DNA of 34,184 bases from Candidatus Neomicrothrix parvicella RN1 (GCA_945898515.1 CAMDIH010000019.1:1-34184), one strand, 5' to 3'. Numbered from the stretch's first letter, positions 7,982 to 15,852 are shown. Notes: a model not told the origin generated them from the letters alone. Program-made: numbers and translations.

Positions 7982-9589
7982 GTGCGAGTGCAAACCAAAG
8001 TCGAATTGGCGATGACGGCCCTTCGAGGTCTCATAGAACTCCCAAGAGACGCGCTCGAGGGAGACTTGTCCGGTTCCCTGCAAGCCATCGTGGGCGACCT
8101 CGCCGCGGTCCTCGACTCCATGGCCGTGGCGATCAACCTCGTCCGCCCCGCCTGGGACGACTATGAGGTCGTGGCGCTCCACGGGCCCCCCGACATCGTT
8201 GCGCAACTGTCCGGTGTCACGTTTCCGCGAGACCGCATCGATGACCATTTCGCGGCCAGATTCGATGTGGGTCGGGCCTTCTTCATCCCCGGCGGCTCCT
8301 TTCCTGATATCGGGCTTCAGGAAGGAACTGCCATCCTCGTGCGGGAGCGGTCCACTGAGCAGGTTGGTGCTTGGCAGGCCGAGGACCAGTTCCTCATCCC
8401 CTTGCGCGATGACCACGAAAAGATGGTCGGGTTCGTCTCGATCGATGAGCCCATCTCCGGACTGCGACCCGATGCTGAGCAAAGCTCCCTGGCGGTCGCG
8501 CTGGTGGACGCACTCTCGGTTGGGGTGCGAAGCGCCCTGCGAGCCCTCGAAGCACGGCTGAATGCCGACGCCCTCGAAGCGCTGTTCAAGTTGTCCAATC
8601 ACTTCGGCAAAGAGGAATCCACCGACCAACTCCTCACCACCTGCTGCGAGGGCATCCGTCAAGCACTGGGCTTTGATCGCGTGGTCCTCGAACTGGGCGA
8701 AAGCCCTTCCCTCCATGTCGCCCATCGTGCGTCGGCGGGATGGGACGACAACCCACCCACCCATGGTGTACCCACCCTGCAGAACGCCAAGCGACTCTGT
8801 CTCCGAGAGTTCGAGATCGAAGGGTGCTACCTCCTCCCGGCCGAGGACGCGCTGGCCATCGTGGGGAGCGATTCCCGCCGATTCACCTCGGTCCGCAATG
8901 GCTCCGGACCGCTGGCGTGGGATCACCACTGGCTCCTCGTCCCCCTCACCGACACCACCGGCACACTGCTGGGCTGGGTGTGGGCCGACGACCCCATAGA
9001 CCACCTGATTCCGAGTCGAGCCAAACTTCGCATCCTGCGTACCTTCTCCAATCAGGCCCTCGTGGCGGTCACCGGAGCCACTCACCTGGACCGACTTCGC
9101 ACCATCGCCAGTCGCGATGACCTCACCGGTGCCCTGAACCGGCGTTCATTTTTCGAGCAACTCGATCACGAACTCAGGATCGCGAAGGAATCGGGCGAGC
9201 TCATCACACTGGTGCTCTACGACCTCGACCGGTTCAAGTTACTCAACGACACCCATGGCCACCCCGCCGGCGACGATGCCCTGCGCGGCTTCACCAGCAT
9301 CCTCACCCATAACTTGCGAGCGGGCGATGCCGTAGGACGCCTCGGGGGCGACGAATTTGCCATCTTCCTGGTGGGGTCCGACCGCCCCAGCACCCAGCGT
9401 GTCATTGAGCGCGTCGCGGCGATGCTCGCCGATGACCTGCCCGCCCGCTCTCTGCTCGGGGCGAGTTACGGCATCGCCGAAAGCCCTGGCGATGGGGCCA
9501 CCTCCGTTGAGCTCGTGGCGGTGGCCGACGCCCGCCTCTACCAGCAGAAGCGTCTGTATCAAGGCGCCGATGGCGGCAAAGAAATCTGA
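7982..9589 (+). CDS. Diguanylate cyclase with two N-terminal GAF-like domains
   Basis: The 535-residue protein has two GAF-like sensor regions (about residues 15-175 and 195-355) and a C-terminal GGDEF domain. The domain starts with DDLTGALNRRSFF and has an intact RLGGDEFAIFL near residue 455, so it should make cyclic di-GMP from two GTP. The inhibitory I-site RxxD (RAGD) lies five residues before GGDEF, so product inhibition is expected. There is no transmembrane segment and no EAL domain. Start is uncertain between GTG codons at 7982 and 7988; a TAGGGT element at 7974-7979 lies 8 bases before the second. The 3' end converges on the desaturase gene with two bases between stops. Confidence 0.92.
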   Translation: MRVQTKVELAMTALRGLIELPRDALEGDLSGSLQAIVGDLAAVLDSMAVAINLVRPAWDDYEVVALHGPPDIVAQLSGVTFPRDRIDDHFAARFDVGRAFFIPGGSFPDIGLQEGTAILVRERSTEQVGAWQAEDQFLIPLRDDHEKMVGFVSIDEPISGLRPDAEQSSLAVALVDALSVGVRSALRALEARLNADALEALFKLSNHFGKEESTDQLLTTCCEGIRQALGFDRVVLELGESPSLHVAHRASAGWDDNPPTHGVPTLQNAKRLCLREFEIEGCYLLPAEDALAIVGSDSRRFTSVRNGSGPLAWDHHWLLVPLTDTTGTLLGWVWADDPIDHLIPSRAKLRILRTFSNQALVAVTGATHLDRLRTIASRDDLTGALNRRSFFEQLDHELRIAKESGELITLVLYDLDRFKLLNDTHGHPAGDDALRGFTSILTHNLRAGDAVGRLGGDEFAIFLVGSDRPSTQRVIERVAAMLADDLPARSLLGASYGIAESPGDGATSVELVAVADARLYQQKRLYQGADGGKEI

Positions 9590-9591
9590 CG

Positions 9592-10506
9592 TTACGCGGG
9601 GGTGAGCTCGGCGGTTTCTTCGCGCCGGGCTGCTAAGCGGCGACCCGCCATGGCGATGCGACCGATGCGCTTGACCAGCGCCGCCCGAGCCTGCTCGGCC
9701 TCTGGGCTCAGGCCCTCAAGACTTTCCACGGCCCAATGGCGAAGCACCACCGGGGCCAAGATCTGGTCGTGGTGAATGGCAAAGTCGTAGATACCGGCAT
9801 GGGCGATCGCTTTGGCGTGTACCTCGAAATCAAGGATCCCGGTACCAGGCATCTCGAACGTCCGCACCTGCCGCTCGATGGCCATCACCGTCCCCGACGG
9901 ATCGAGCTCTAAGGCCGCGGTGACCAGATCTCGGTAGAAGAGATAGTGCCGGTTCTCATCGCTGGCTACCTTCTTCATCACCTCGTACCCGGCGGGGTCG
10001 GACAACAACTTGCCCGTGTTGTAGTGGGCGATGCGGGTAGCCAGTTCTTGGAGGGCGACGTAGACCAGGCCATCCAGCACGGTCTCCGGCTCCGGCACCT
10101 CGCCGCAAGAAACCTGAGCCATGCGGGCTCGTTCCAGCTCCACCGGATCGATGGAGCGCGTCACCGTGAGGTAGTCGCGGATCACGATGGAGTGACGGCC
10201 CTCTTCGGCCGTCCAGCGCCGTGCCCAAGTACCCCAGGCGGTGTCGCCTCCAAACATCCGCTCAATGGTGCGGAAGTAATAGGGAAGGTTGTCTTCGGTG
10301 AGGAGGTTTACGAAGAGCGCACTTCGAACCTCGGGGGACAGCACGGCGTCGTCCGGGGCCCATTGATAGTCCGCCTCGAAATCCCTCCCTTGACCCCACG
10401 GAACGAGTTCATGAGGAAACCACTCTTTGTTGGTGGCCAGATGGCGATCCAAGAGGCGCGCCGCAGTGGGTTCCAGAGCAGCGAGCAGAGCAACCGATGA
10501 CATCAT
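9592..10506 (-). CDS. Acyl-ACP desaturase (DesA-type, soluble diiron)
   Basis: This 304-residue protein belongs to the soluble acyl-ACP desaturase family, which uses a carboxylate-bridged diiron centre, O2 and reduced ferredoxin to insert a double bond into acyl-ACP. Predicted ligands are E71 in LLTEDNLPYY, the EEGRH motif near residues 101-105, a second-half glutamate in QELATRIAHYN and the DENRH motif. These form the two ExxH-type sites expected for the family. Start is ATG at 10506, with an adjacent second ATG at 10503. The promoter is predicted to be leaderless and overlaps a palindrome that could bind a TetR-type regulator. It follows an SDR gene on the same strand by 45 bases. Confidence 0.92.
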   Translation of the reverse strand: MMSSVALLAALEPTAARLLDRHLATNKEWFPHELVPWGQGRDFEADYQWAPDDAVLSPEVRSALFVNLLTEDNLPYYFRTIERMFGGDTAWGTWARRWTAEEGRHSIVIRDYLTVTRSIDPVELERARMAQVSCGEVPEPETVLDGLVYVALQELATRIAHYNTGKLLSDPAGYEVMKKVASDENRHYLFYRDLVTAALELDPSGTVMAIERQVRTFEMPGTGILDFEVHAKAIAHAGIYDFAIHHDQILAPVVLRHWAVESLEGLSPEAEQARAALVKRIGRIAMAGRRLAARREETAELTPA

Positions 10507-10512
10507 GCCGTT

Positions 10513-10534
10513 AGCCTACCTAACGGTCGGTAGG
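10513..10534 (-). promoter_or_regulatory. Desaturase promoter with overlapping operator-like palindrome
   Basis: On the minus strand TAGGCT (10518-10513) ends 6 bases before the ATG at 10506. An inverted repeat CCTACC-N8-GGTAGG spans 10515-10534 and matches at 8 of 10 positions per arm when extended inward. It overlaps the -10 element and the spacer, where a repressor would block RNA polymerase. The ACCGACC-type arms resemble many actinobacterial TetR-family sites. Confidence 0.5.
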
Positions 10535-10551
10535 GAGGGAAGTCATACGTT

Positions 10552-11406
10552 TCACGGCACCCCCGGCCCCATCGCCCCGGGGCCGTCCACCGCTTCCCCG
10601 CCGTACAACGCCCGGGCCCAGTGCTCCACGTTGGGGCCACGACGCAGCGTATGGCCGCCATCCACGCCGATGCACTGGCCCGTGATCCAACTCGATTCGG
10701 GACCACAGAGAAACCGGATCAAAGGCGCAACATCCTCCACCGTGCCCGTGCGACCCATCGGAATGTTGGCGAGATAGTCGGCCAACACCTCGGGATCTTG
10801 CTCAATCGGTGCCACCAACTCGGTGGCCACCATGCTCGGGCGCACGGCGTTGACCCGCACATTCGCCCGTCCCAACTCGTCGGCGCCGTTGCGCACCAGA
10901 GCCTCCAGGCCAGCCTTAGACACGCAATAGGCCGACATGAACGGGTGGGTGAGCGGACCAGCGATCGAGGACAACCCTACGAAGGCGCCACCCCCCGACC
11001 GGACCATGGCCGCCCCGGCATGTTTCAGCGTGAAAAAGGCGCCGTGCAGGTTGCTGTCGAGCACCCGGTGCCACTCCTGCGCGGGCATAGCCACCACCGG
11101 GGCAACCGTGCCCGTGCCGGCAGAGGCCACACAATGTTGCAGTGTCCCGGTGATACTCAACGCCGCCGTTACCGCTGCCGCCACGTCATCTTCCCGAGCC
11201 ACATCGCACACCACCGAGCGCACCTCAACCCCCATGGGCGCGTCGCGTTGCAACTCCGCCACCGCCCCGTCGAGACGCTCCGAACTCCGGCCCGCCAAGG
11301 TGACCGAGGCCCCGTCGCGCACGAGGTGGCGAGCGGCCGCCAAGCCAATACCGCTGCCGCCTCCGGTGATGAGGCCAGCGGTTCCCGCCAGCACCAAGTC
11401 TCCCAT
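10552..11406 (-). CDS. Short-chain dehydrogenase/reductase (SDR)
   Basis: This 284-residue classical SDR has TGGGSGIG near residues 14-21, an ASAGTG element in place of the usual NNAG, the active-site Ser in LSSIAG, the catalytic YCVSK, and a C-terminal ITGQCIGVDGG. It should be an NAD(P)(H)-dependent alcohol/carbonyl oxidoreductase. The ATG at 11406 is chosen because GGAGGT lies 7 bases upstream; in-frame starts at 11421 and 11448 are possible but lack this. It precedes the acyl-ACP desaturase gene on the same strand, so a lipid substrate is plausible but unproven. Confidence 0.88.
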   Translation of the reverse strand: MGDLVLAGTAGLITGGGSGIGLAAARHLVRDGASVTLAGRSSERLDGAVAELQRDAPMGVEVRSVVCDVAREDDVAAAVTAALSITGTLQHCVASAGTGTVAPVVAMPAQEWHRVLDSNLHGAFFTLKHAGAAMVRSGGGAFVGLSSIAGPLTHPFMSAYCVSKAGLEALVRNGADELGRANVRVNAVRPSMVATELVAPIEQDPEVLADYLANIPMGRTGTVEDVAPLIRFLCGPESSWITGQCIGVDGGHTLRRGPNVEHWARALYGGEAVDGPGAMGPGVP

Positions 11407-11447
11407 TCCCGATACCTCCATCGTCGGTCGAATCGCCTCAAGGCGCA

Positions 11448-11459
11448 CCCTAGGGTGGG
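11448..11459 (-). promoter_or_regulatory. Perfect 12-base palindrome containing a -10-like TAGGGT
   Basis: CACCCTAGGGTG is a perfect palindrome in the 54-base gap before the SDR gene. Read on the minus strand it contains TAGGGT, which could act as a -10 element giving a leader of about 40 bases that includes the GGAGGT Shine-Dalgarno of the SDR. Operator function is only suggested by symmetry. Confidence 0.3.
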
Positions 11460-11460
11460 T

Positions 11461-11844
11461 TCAGGTCAATGCGGCCAGAAACCGAGCGGTGGCCTCGTCA
11501 GCGGCGGCGGCGAGCAGGTGGGCCGCCCCGGGAAGCCGTATCGTGAAGGTCACCGGCGGGCCTTCCGACAGGGCGCGCAGGTCAACATCGGCTCGCGGCC
11601 AGCGGCCCACCGAACCTCCCGACGGGGTGGTGACCACCAACGTGCTATCCACCAGCGCCAAAAGAACGCGATCAGGCCAGGGAGCACCCTCCCCCTGATG
11701 GTGGCGTACCACTCCCGATAGGCGACGGAAGCGATCCGCCACCGTGACCAAACCGGAGTCATGTACCCGCCACGCCTCGATTCCCGCCCGGCCCAACCCA
11801 CCCGGCGGCTCGGTGGAAGCAGCGTCTCCCGGTTCGCGAGTCAC
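11461..11844 (-). CDS. Small hypothetical protein, possible PH-like fold
   Basis: This 127-residue protein has no family I recognise with confidence. It lacks a signal peptide and transmembrane segments. The central part, [16 protein letters not shown] followed by a Gly-Ser turn and alternating strands, then a C-terminal amphipathic helix rich in Ala, is what one expects of a small beta-sandwich capped by a helix, as in bacterial PH-like domains; this is a structural guess. The GTG start at 11844 overlaps the dut stop as GTGA, so it is translationally coupled to dUTPase. An upstream ATG would lie deep inside dut and is less likely. Confidence 0.6.
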   Translation of the reverse strand: MTREPGDAASTEPPGGLGRAGIEAWRVHDSGLVTVADRFRRLSGVVRHHQGEGAPWPDRVLLALVDSTLVVTTPSGGSVGRWPRADVDLRALSEGPPVTFTIRLPGAAHLLAAAADEATARFLAALT

Positions 11845-12281
11845 ACGCCGGTGGAGCCGAAGCCGCCGCCCCGGCTGACCCCGTCGAGAACGTCGACCGG
11901 CTCCCACACCACCGTGGCCACCGCCTGGACCACCAGTTGCGCAATGCGGTCACCCCGGTGAATCTGGAACGGCTCGGTCGGATCAAGATTCACCAGCAGC
12001 ACCTTGAGTTCATCGCGGTAGCCGCTGTCGATGAGGCCGGGAGTATTGAGGCACGTCACTCCGTGCTTCAATGCCAATCCACTGCGGGGCTGCACGAAAC
12101 CGGCGTACCCCGGCGGCAGGGCCACCGCTATCCCGGTGGGCACCAGCGCCCGACCGCCTGCGGGAGCGAGGGTCACATCGGCACGGGCCAACAGGTCCAA
12201 CCCGGCGTCTCCCGCCGCCGCGTACGCAGGAAGCGGAAGTAACGGGTCGAGTCGAACAACGGGAACAGGCAGGCCGTCCAT
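11841..12281 (-). CDS. dut: dUTP diphosphatase (dUTPase)
   Basis: The 146-residue protein is a trimeric-type dUTPase that hydrolyses dUTP to dUMP and diphosphate, supplying thymidylate synthesis and keeping uracil out of DNA. All five motifs are present in order: AGDAGLDL (motif 1, catalytic-site Asp), PRSGLA (2), [11 protein letters not shown] (3, with the Tyr that stacks on the uracil), RGDRIAQLV (4) and the C-terminal Arg/Gly-rich RGGGFGSTG (5) that closes over the substrate. The ATG at 12281 gives the normal family length. It has a predicted leaderless promoter and is divergent from orn. Its stop overlaps the start of a small hypothetical gene. Confidence 0.97.
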   Translation of the reverse strand: MDGLPVPVVRLDPLLPLPAYAAAGDAGLDLLARADVTLAPAGGRALVPTGIAVALPPGYAGFVQPRSGLALKHGVTCLNTPGLIDSGYRDELKVLLVNLDPTEPFQIHRGDRIAQLVVQAVATVVWEPVDVLDGVSRGGGFGSTGV

Positions 12282-12288
12282 TCCACCG

Positions 12289-12294
12289 AACCTA
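12289..12294 (-). promoter_or_regulatory. Predicted -10 element (TAGGTT) of dut
   Basis: On the minus strand TAGGTT ends 7 bases before the dut ATG at 12281, consistent with a leaderless transcript. Confidence 0.5.
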
Positions 12295-12314
12295 GGCCCT
12301 GGCGGTCCGTTGGG

Positions 12315-12320
12315 TAGTGT
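12315..12320 (+). promoter_or_regulatory. Predicted -10 element (TAGTGT) of orn
   Basis: TAGTGT ends 6 bases before the orn GTG at 12327. The 45-base gap between dut and orn therefore carries back-to-back leaderless promoters. Confidence 0.5.
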
Positions 12321-12326
12321 GCGCCC

Positions 12327-12878
12327 GTGCTCGTCTGGATGGATCTGGAAATGACCGGCCTCGACCCGGCCCGCTGCGTCATCGTGGAGATAGCCACCAT
12401 CGTGACCGACGATCAACTCGAGATCGTGGCGGAGGGTCCGGACCTGGTGGTGCATCAACCGGCCGACGCGATGGCAGGGATGGAACAAGTCGTGCTGGAC
12501 ATGCACACCTCCAGCGGTCTGCTCACGGAGATCGCCGAGTCCACCATCACCCTTGAAGAGGCCGGGGCCGCCACGCTCGCCTTCATCAAACAGCACGTGC
12601 CCGAGCCCCGCACCATCCCGCTGTGTGGCAACTCGATCGGCACCGATCGCCGTTTTCTTACCGCCTATCTGCCCGAGATCGAGGAGTACCTCCACTACCG
12701 ATCGGTGGATGTGTCCTCCATCAAAGAACTCACGCGCCGCTGGTATCCGGGCGCCATTGACGCCCTGCCCCGCAAGGCGACCGCCCACCGCGCCCTCGAC
12801 GACATCCGCGAATCGATCCACGAGTTGCGGTGGTACCGCCAACACGTATTCCTCCCCTCGCCCCCGCCCTCGATCTGA
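12327..12878 (+). CDS. orn: Oligoribonuclease
   Basis: This 183-residue protein is a DEDDh-type 3'-5' exoribonuclease that degrades two-to-five-base RNA fragments, including pGpG from cyclic di-GMP turnover. The four acidic residues and the catalytic histidine lie in Exo [11 protein letters not shown], Exo [14 protein letters not shown] and Exo [14 protein letters not shown]. Length matches the family. The GTG start at 12327 lies 6 bases after a TAGTGT element and has no Shine-Dalgarno. A diguanylate cyclase is encoded nearby at 7982, so both ends of c-di-GMP metabolism appear in this window, though not in one operon. Confidence 0.97.
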   Translation: MLVWMDLEMTGLDPARCVIVEIATIVTDDQLEIVAEGPDLVVHQPADAMAGMEQVVLDMHTSSGLLTEIAESTITLEEAGAATLAFIKQHVPEPRTIPLCGNSIGTDRRFLTAYLPEIEEYLHYRSVDVSSIKELTRRWYPGAIDALPRKATAHRALDDIRESIHELRWYRQHVFLPSPPPSI

Positions 12879-12898
12879 TCGGTCGCCACGTCATTCAT

Positions 12899-12904
12899 TA
12901 GATT
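12899..12904 (+). promoter_or_regulatory. Predicted -10 element (TAGATT) of the MBL-fold gene
   Basis: TAGATT ends 6 bases before the ATG at 12911; no Shine-Dalgarno is seen in the 32-base gap after orn. Confidence 0.55.
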
Positions 12905-12910
12905 TCGGCC

Positions 12911-13984
12911 ATGGCCGACCCACCCAACACTTCCCCGCGTCGGCCCACCCAGGAACAGGAACCGGCGAGCCCGGAGATCACCGAGCCGAGCCCCGGCATT
13001 CTGCGCTCGCAACTACCGATTTCCCTGCCCGGCCTCGGCCACGTGAACTGCTACTTCCTCGAAGACGACCGCGGGGTCACCGTGATTGATCCAGGGATGC
13101 CCGGACCAGCGTCGTGGCGGGCACTTGTGCACCGTCTGAAGCAGGCGGGCTACCGGCCGAGGCATGTGCACACCGTGGTGGTGACCCACTCCCACCCGGA
13201 CCACTTCGGAGGGGCGGGCCGACTGCGCGATGTCTACGGCGCCGAAGTCATCACGCACCGCAGTTTCCGCACCTGGTTCGACCCAGCCGAGGACGAAGCC
13301 AGTACCGAGCCCGCCGACGCAACATCCTCGGCCGGACCCTGGAATCATGAACTGCCCTGGCGGAACGGCGCTACCTTCCGGCCCCCCATGCCTCGCCGGG
13401 TCAACATTGGGCTCTACCGGATGGCGCTCAAACGATTCATGCGCACACCTGCCCCCACCCGACGCGTTGACGACGCGGAGGTGGTCACCCTGGGTCGTCG
13501 CCCCTGGGTGTCGCTGCACACCCCGGGCCATACCAGCGACCACCTCTGCCTCTTCGACCCGGTAGCCGGCATCGTGATCTCCGGCGATCACGTGCTGCCT
13601 ACGATCACCCCGCACATCTCCGGGCTAACGGCCGGGGCTGACCCGTTGAGCGAATTCTTCGCCTCCCTCGACAAGGTGGCGGCCCTCGACGGGGTGCAAC
13701 TCGTACTCCCCGCCCACGGCCATCCCTTCCACGACCTCGCCGGCCGGGCGCGCGACATCGGCAGCCATCACCAGGAGCGTCTCGGCCGCCTCCGCACCAT
13801 CGCCGAGGAACTGGGGGATGCCAGCGTGGAGGCCTACTCCCATGAGTTATTCAAGCCTCGATCCTGGGGGCAACTAGCCGAGAGCGAGACCTACGCCCAC
13901 CTCGAACACCTACGCACCACCGGCGAGATGGAAATCCGCCACCACGCCGGTGCCCTGCACTATCACCTCACCGAAATCCGCTAG
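12911..13984 (+). CDS. MBL-fold metallo-hydrolase
   Basis: The 357-residue protein has a metallo-beta-lactamase fold. The zinc motif THSHPDHFGG (HxHxDH) is near residue 95; the later metal ligands are in HTPGHTSDH and in SGDHVLP, and a C-terminal LPAHGHPF supplies the last histidine. A disordered Pro-rich N-terminus of about 30 residues and a C-terminal helical region after the catalytic domain resemble LACTB2-like or glyoxalase II-like hydrolases. Substrate is not determinable: thioester or phosphoester hydrolysis or RNA processing are all represented in this superfamily. It begins 32 bases after orn but has its own predicted leaderless promoter. Confidence 0.9.
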   Translation: MADPPNTSPRRPTQEQEPASPEITEPSPGILRSQLPISLPGLGHVNCYFLEDDRGVTVIDPGMPGPASWRALVHRLKQAGYRPRHVHTVVVTHSHPDHFGGAGRLRDVYGAEVITHRSFRTWFDPAEDEASTEPADATSSAGPWNHELPWRNGATFRPPMPRRVNIGLYRMALKRFMRTPAPTRRVDDAEVVTLGRRPWVSLHTPGHTSDHLCLFDPVAGIVISGDHVLPTITPHISGLTAGADPLSEFFASLDKVAALDGVQLVLPAHGHPFHDLAGRARDIGSHHQERLGRLRTIAEELGDASVEAYSHELFKPRSWGQLAESETYAHLEHLRTTGEMEIRHHAGALHYHLTEIR

Positions 13985-13994
13985 CGCCACCGCC

Positions 13995-14729
13995 TCACCC
14001 GGGAAAAACCTGCGCCGTGGCGGCCAACCGGCCATCCGCCACTACCCACAGGCCCAGGCCACCCTCGGCCAGCGTCGCGGTGGCCACCTGCACATCGCTG
14101 CCTCGCTCGATGGCGGTGCGGTGCTGAACCTCGGCCCGCAAGGGCGCCCGCAGACCACGAACGAGGGCCAACGCCTCTTCCACGATCTGCCAGTAGGCGG
14201 CGTTGTTCACATGGTGGAGCACGTCGAAATCGGCTACCCGGAGCGGCCACCGGAAGCCGCTGGCGTCGGCGGGTGCCGCCTCGGGGTGGTCCAGCCGCGC
14301 CGTAACCCGCCGACCGCCGGCCGCCTCGCCGTAGATCTTGTCGAATCCCGCGGCAATGCGCACCGGTCGGCCGGTGGCGGGGTTGACCTGCACCCACGTG
14401 GTGGCCGCTTCGATCACGCCGCCCTCCTCACCCTGGATACTGATTCGCCGCTCCGCCCAATGGCTCCCCGTACCCGAGCACCACGTGACCAAGGCCATCG
14501 ACTCGAGGTAGGCGGGGAAGGACTCCACCACGATCACGGTCTTTCGCACCACCCAGGCCTCCGCGTCGGGTAGCGCGGCGTCGGCCGTGTCATCGGCTGA
14601 GAGGTCCTGCAGAATCCGGGCCGCACCATCGAGGCGAAGACGGCCGGCGGGGGTCACGTCGGCAAGGCGAACTCGACGCTCGCCGGCAAATACTCGACCC
14701 GTGCGGGGGTGCGAGACGAGGTCATCCAT
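13995..14729 (-). CDS. Acyl-ACP thioesterase family protein
   Basis: This 244-residue protein has two tandem hot-dog domains, as in FatA-like bacterial acyl-ACP thioesterases. The N-terminal half begins VRLADVTPAGRLRLDGAARI; the C-terminal half has DFDVLHHVNNAAYWQIVEEAL-type catalytic residues (Asp, Asn and His within DVLHHVNNAAYW). It should release free fatty acids from acyl-ACP or act on acyl-CoA. The start at 14729 gives the normal domain boundary; a TACGTT element ends 8 bases upstream. It converges with the MBL-fold gene with 10 bases between the stops. Together with the acyl-ACP desaturase at 9592 it suggests local fatty-acid tailoring functions. Confidence 0.87.
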   Translation of the reverse strand: MDDLVSHPRTGRVFAGERRVRLADVTPAGRLRLDGAARILQDLSADDTADAALPDAEAWVVRKTVIVVESFPAYLESMALVTWCSGTGSHWAERRISIQGEEGGVIEAATTWVQVNPATGRPVRIAAGFDKIYGEAAGGRRVTARLDHPEAAPADASGFRWPLRVADFDVLHHVNNAAYWQIVEEALALVRGLRAPLRAEVQHRTAIERGSDVQVATATLAEGGLGLWVVADGRLAATAQVFPG

Positions 14730-14783
14730 AGCCCAGGAACGTACCTGTTCCAGGGGTTCTGCCGGGGCAGAGCGATAAATCGG

Positions 14784-14813
14784 TTGACTCGGCTGGGCTG
14801 GGCGTGGTCCGAT
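14784..14813 (+). promoter_or_regulatory. Candidate promoter of the small-protein gene
   Basis: TTGACT at 14784-14789 is followed after 18 bases by TCCGAT at 14808-14813, a weak -10. A transcript would start near 14820, just before a hairpin. Confidence 0.35.
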
Positions 14814-14822
14814 GCCAAGGCG

Positions 14823-14837
14823 TAGGTCGCCGACCTA
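14823..14837 (+). promoter_or_regulatory. Short inverted repeat TAGGTC-GCC-GACCTA in the 5' leader
   Basis: A perfect six-base inverted repeat with a three-base loop lies at the predicted 5' end of the mRNA, about 16 bases before the AGGAG of the small-protein gene. It may be a 5' stem-loop that protects the transcript, or an operator half-site pair on DNA. Confidence 0.35.
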
Positions 14838-14867
14838 GGCAGGTTCTTTTCCCAGGAGCAGTTGACC

Positions 14868-15122
14868 ATGTCCGCTGAGACGCCCACCACCGCAGGCCGT
14901 GAGGCCCCCGCCGGTGTGGCGCGCCTGAGTGTTGGCGCGAGCGCCGCGTGCGCCAGCGTCTACCCCGCGACCGCCACGTATTCCGGCGCGATGGTCCATC
15001 CGATGACTGGCGGGCCCCACGCCATTTCCTGGACCAAGGGCAGCCTTGCCAAGCCGAACACCTTCGTGGTGGTTGACGGCAAGAACCGCCCCACCCGGCC
15101 CCTCTCGGAGCTCTCTCTCTAG
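14868..15122 (+). CDS. Small protein of unknown function (84 aa)
   Basis: I do not recognise this protein. It is 84 residues, rich in Ala, Ser, Thr, Pro and Gly, with no obvious transmembrane segment or signal peptide. The middle contains ASVYPATATYSGAMVHPM and the end is basic then PLSELSL. Only one cysteine is present. The ATG at 14868 is supported by AGGAG nine bases upstream; an in-frame TTG lies two codons before. Its transcript appears well insulated: a leader hairpin, a clear Shine-Dalgarno and a very strong terminator 30 bases after the stop suggest high, monocistronic expression. It lies between an acyl-ACP thioesterase and a WhiB-like regulator gene. Confidence 0.65.
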   Translation: MSAETPTTAGREAPAGVARLSVGASAACASVYPATATYSGAMVHPMTGGPHAISWTKGSLAKPNTFVVVDGKNRPTRPLSELSL

Positions 15123-15149
15123 GTAAACCACCACGAGACGCAGCAAACC

Positions 15150-15187
15150 GAGAGGCCGCCGGGACACCAACCCGGCGGCCTTTCTCG
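15150..15187 (+). terminator. Strong intrinsic terminator
   Basis: An 11-base perfect stem (AGGCCGCCGGG at 15153-15163 with CCCGGCGGCCT at 15171-15181), a seven-base loop and a short T-rich tail TTTCTC follow the small-protein gene. It insulates that gene from the WhiB-like gene. Confidence 0.85.
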
Positions 15188-15263
15188 TTGCGCCAGCACC
15201 CACCGATCTTCCACTCATCCACCGATCCACCCAACCAACCCCAACACGACAAGGAGCAGGGCG

Positions 15264-15647
15264 ATGTTGCCCCAGCGCTACGACAACACCTTCGACGGTC
15301 CTGATAACCGCCCCGAAGCCGAAGACCGCCAGTGGTGGGCGCAAGCCCGCTGCAACGATTCCGCCGGCACCATGAGCGGTCTGTTCTTCAGCGAAGATCT
15401 CCACGACATCTCGACCGCCAAGCGAATCTGTGGACAATGCCCCGTGATGACCCAATGCCTCGCCGGGGCGCTCGATCGGCGCGAGCCGTGGGGGGTGTGG
15501 GGCGGCCAACTGCTCCTGCACGGCAGGGTGCTCAAAAGCAAGCGTCGTCGGGGTCGTCCCCCCATGCTCGCTCGCCCCGAGGACCAGTTCCCAGACATTC
15601 CCATCCCGGTCCATCTCCAAGAGCGCGTGGTCTACAAGATCGCGTAA
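15264..15647 (+). CDS. WhiB-family iron-sulfur transcriptional regulator with AT-hook-like tail
   Basis: The 127-residue protein has the four-cysteine WhiB cluster: one Cys in ARCND near residue 30 and the ICGQCPVMTQC motif near residues 56-66, which hold a [4Fe-4S] cluster, followed by the GVWGG turn typical of the family. WhiB proteins act with the primary sigma factor and respond to redox or nitric oxide. After the turn comes a basic segment with KRRRGRPP, like the AT-hook of WhiB7-type proteins, then an unusual 25-residue tail. Start ATG at 15264 has AAGGAG eight bases upstream. The gene is isolated from the preceding gene by a strong terminator. Target genes are unknown. Confidence 0.93.
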   Translation: MLPQRYDNTFDGPDNRPEAEDRQWWAQARCNDSAGTMSGLFFSEDLHDISTAKRICGQCPVMTQCLAGALDRREPWGVWGGQLLLHGRVLKSKRRRGRPPMLARPEDQFPDIPIPVHLQERVVYKIA

Positions 15648-15656
15648 CCCCGCCGT

Positions 15657-15696
15657 CACCGGCAGGGCCAGGCCACTGCGCCAGGCCTTGCCGGTG
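15657..15696 (+). terminator. Hairpin after the WhiB-like gene, probable terminator
   Basis: CACCGGCAGGGCC (15657-15669) pairs with GGCCTTGCCGGTG (15684-15696) over 13 positions with one G-T, loop 14 bases. There is no T-run, so termination by this structure is likely but not certain. The following 150 bases up to 15852 show nothing recognisable. Confidence 0.5.
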
Positions 15697-15852
15697 CGAG
15701 GTCACCGCCTAGGGGCGGGCCGGGGCAACGGCCGCCAATTCGCACGGGCACTCCCCCCGTCGTGCGGGTTGTTCGACGACCGACCCCCGGCCTGCCCGCG
15801 GTCAACCGGCTGCCGTTCCCGAGGCGACGTGTGTCGCCGGGTGCGACGGCGA

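Noticed and set aside
7868-9085. Minus-strand open frame of about 400 codons
   Set aside because: It is antisense to the diguanylate cyclase gene, whose GAF and GGDEF motifs are clear.
14735-14750. GGAAC-N6-GTTCC inverted repeat before the thioesterase gene, resembling an SOS box
   Set aside because: The actinobacterial LexA site has GAAC and GTTC separated by four bases, not six, and the gene is not a typical SOS target.
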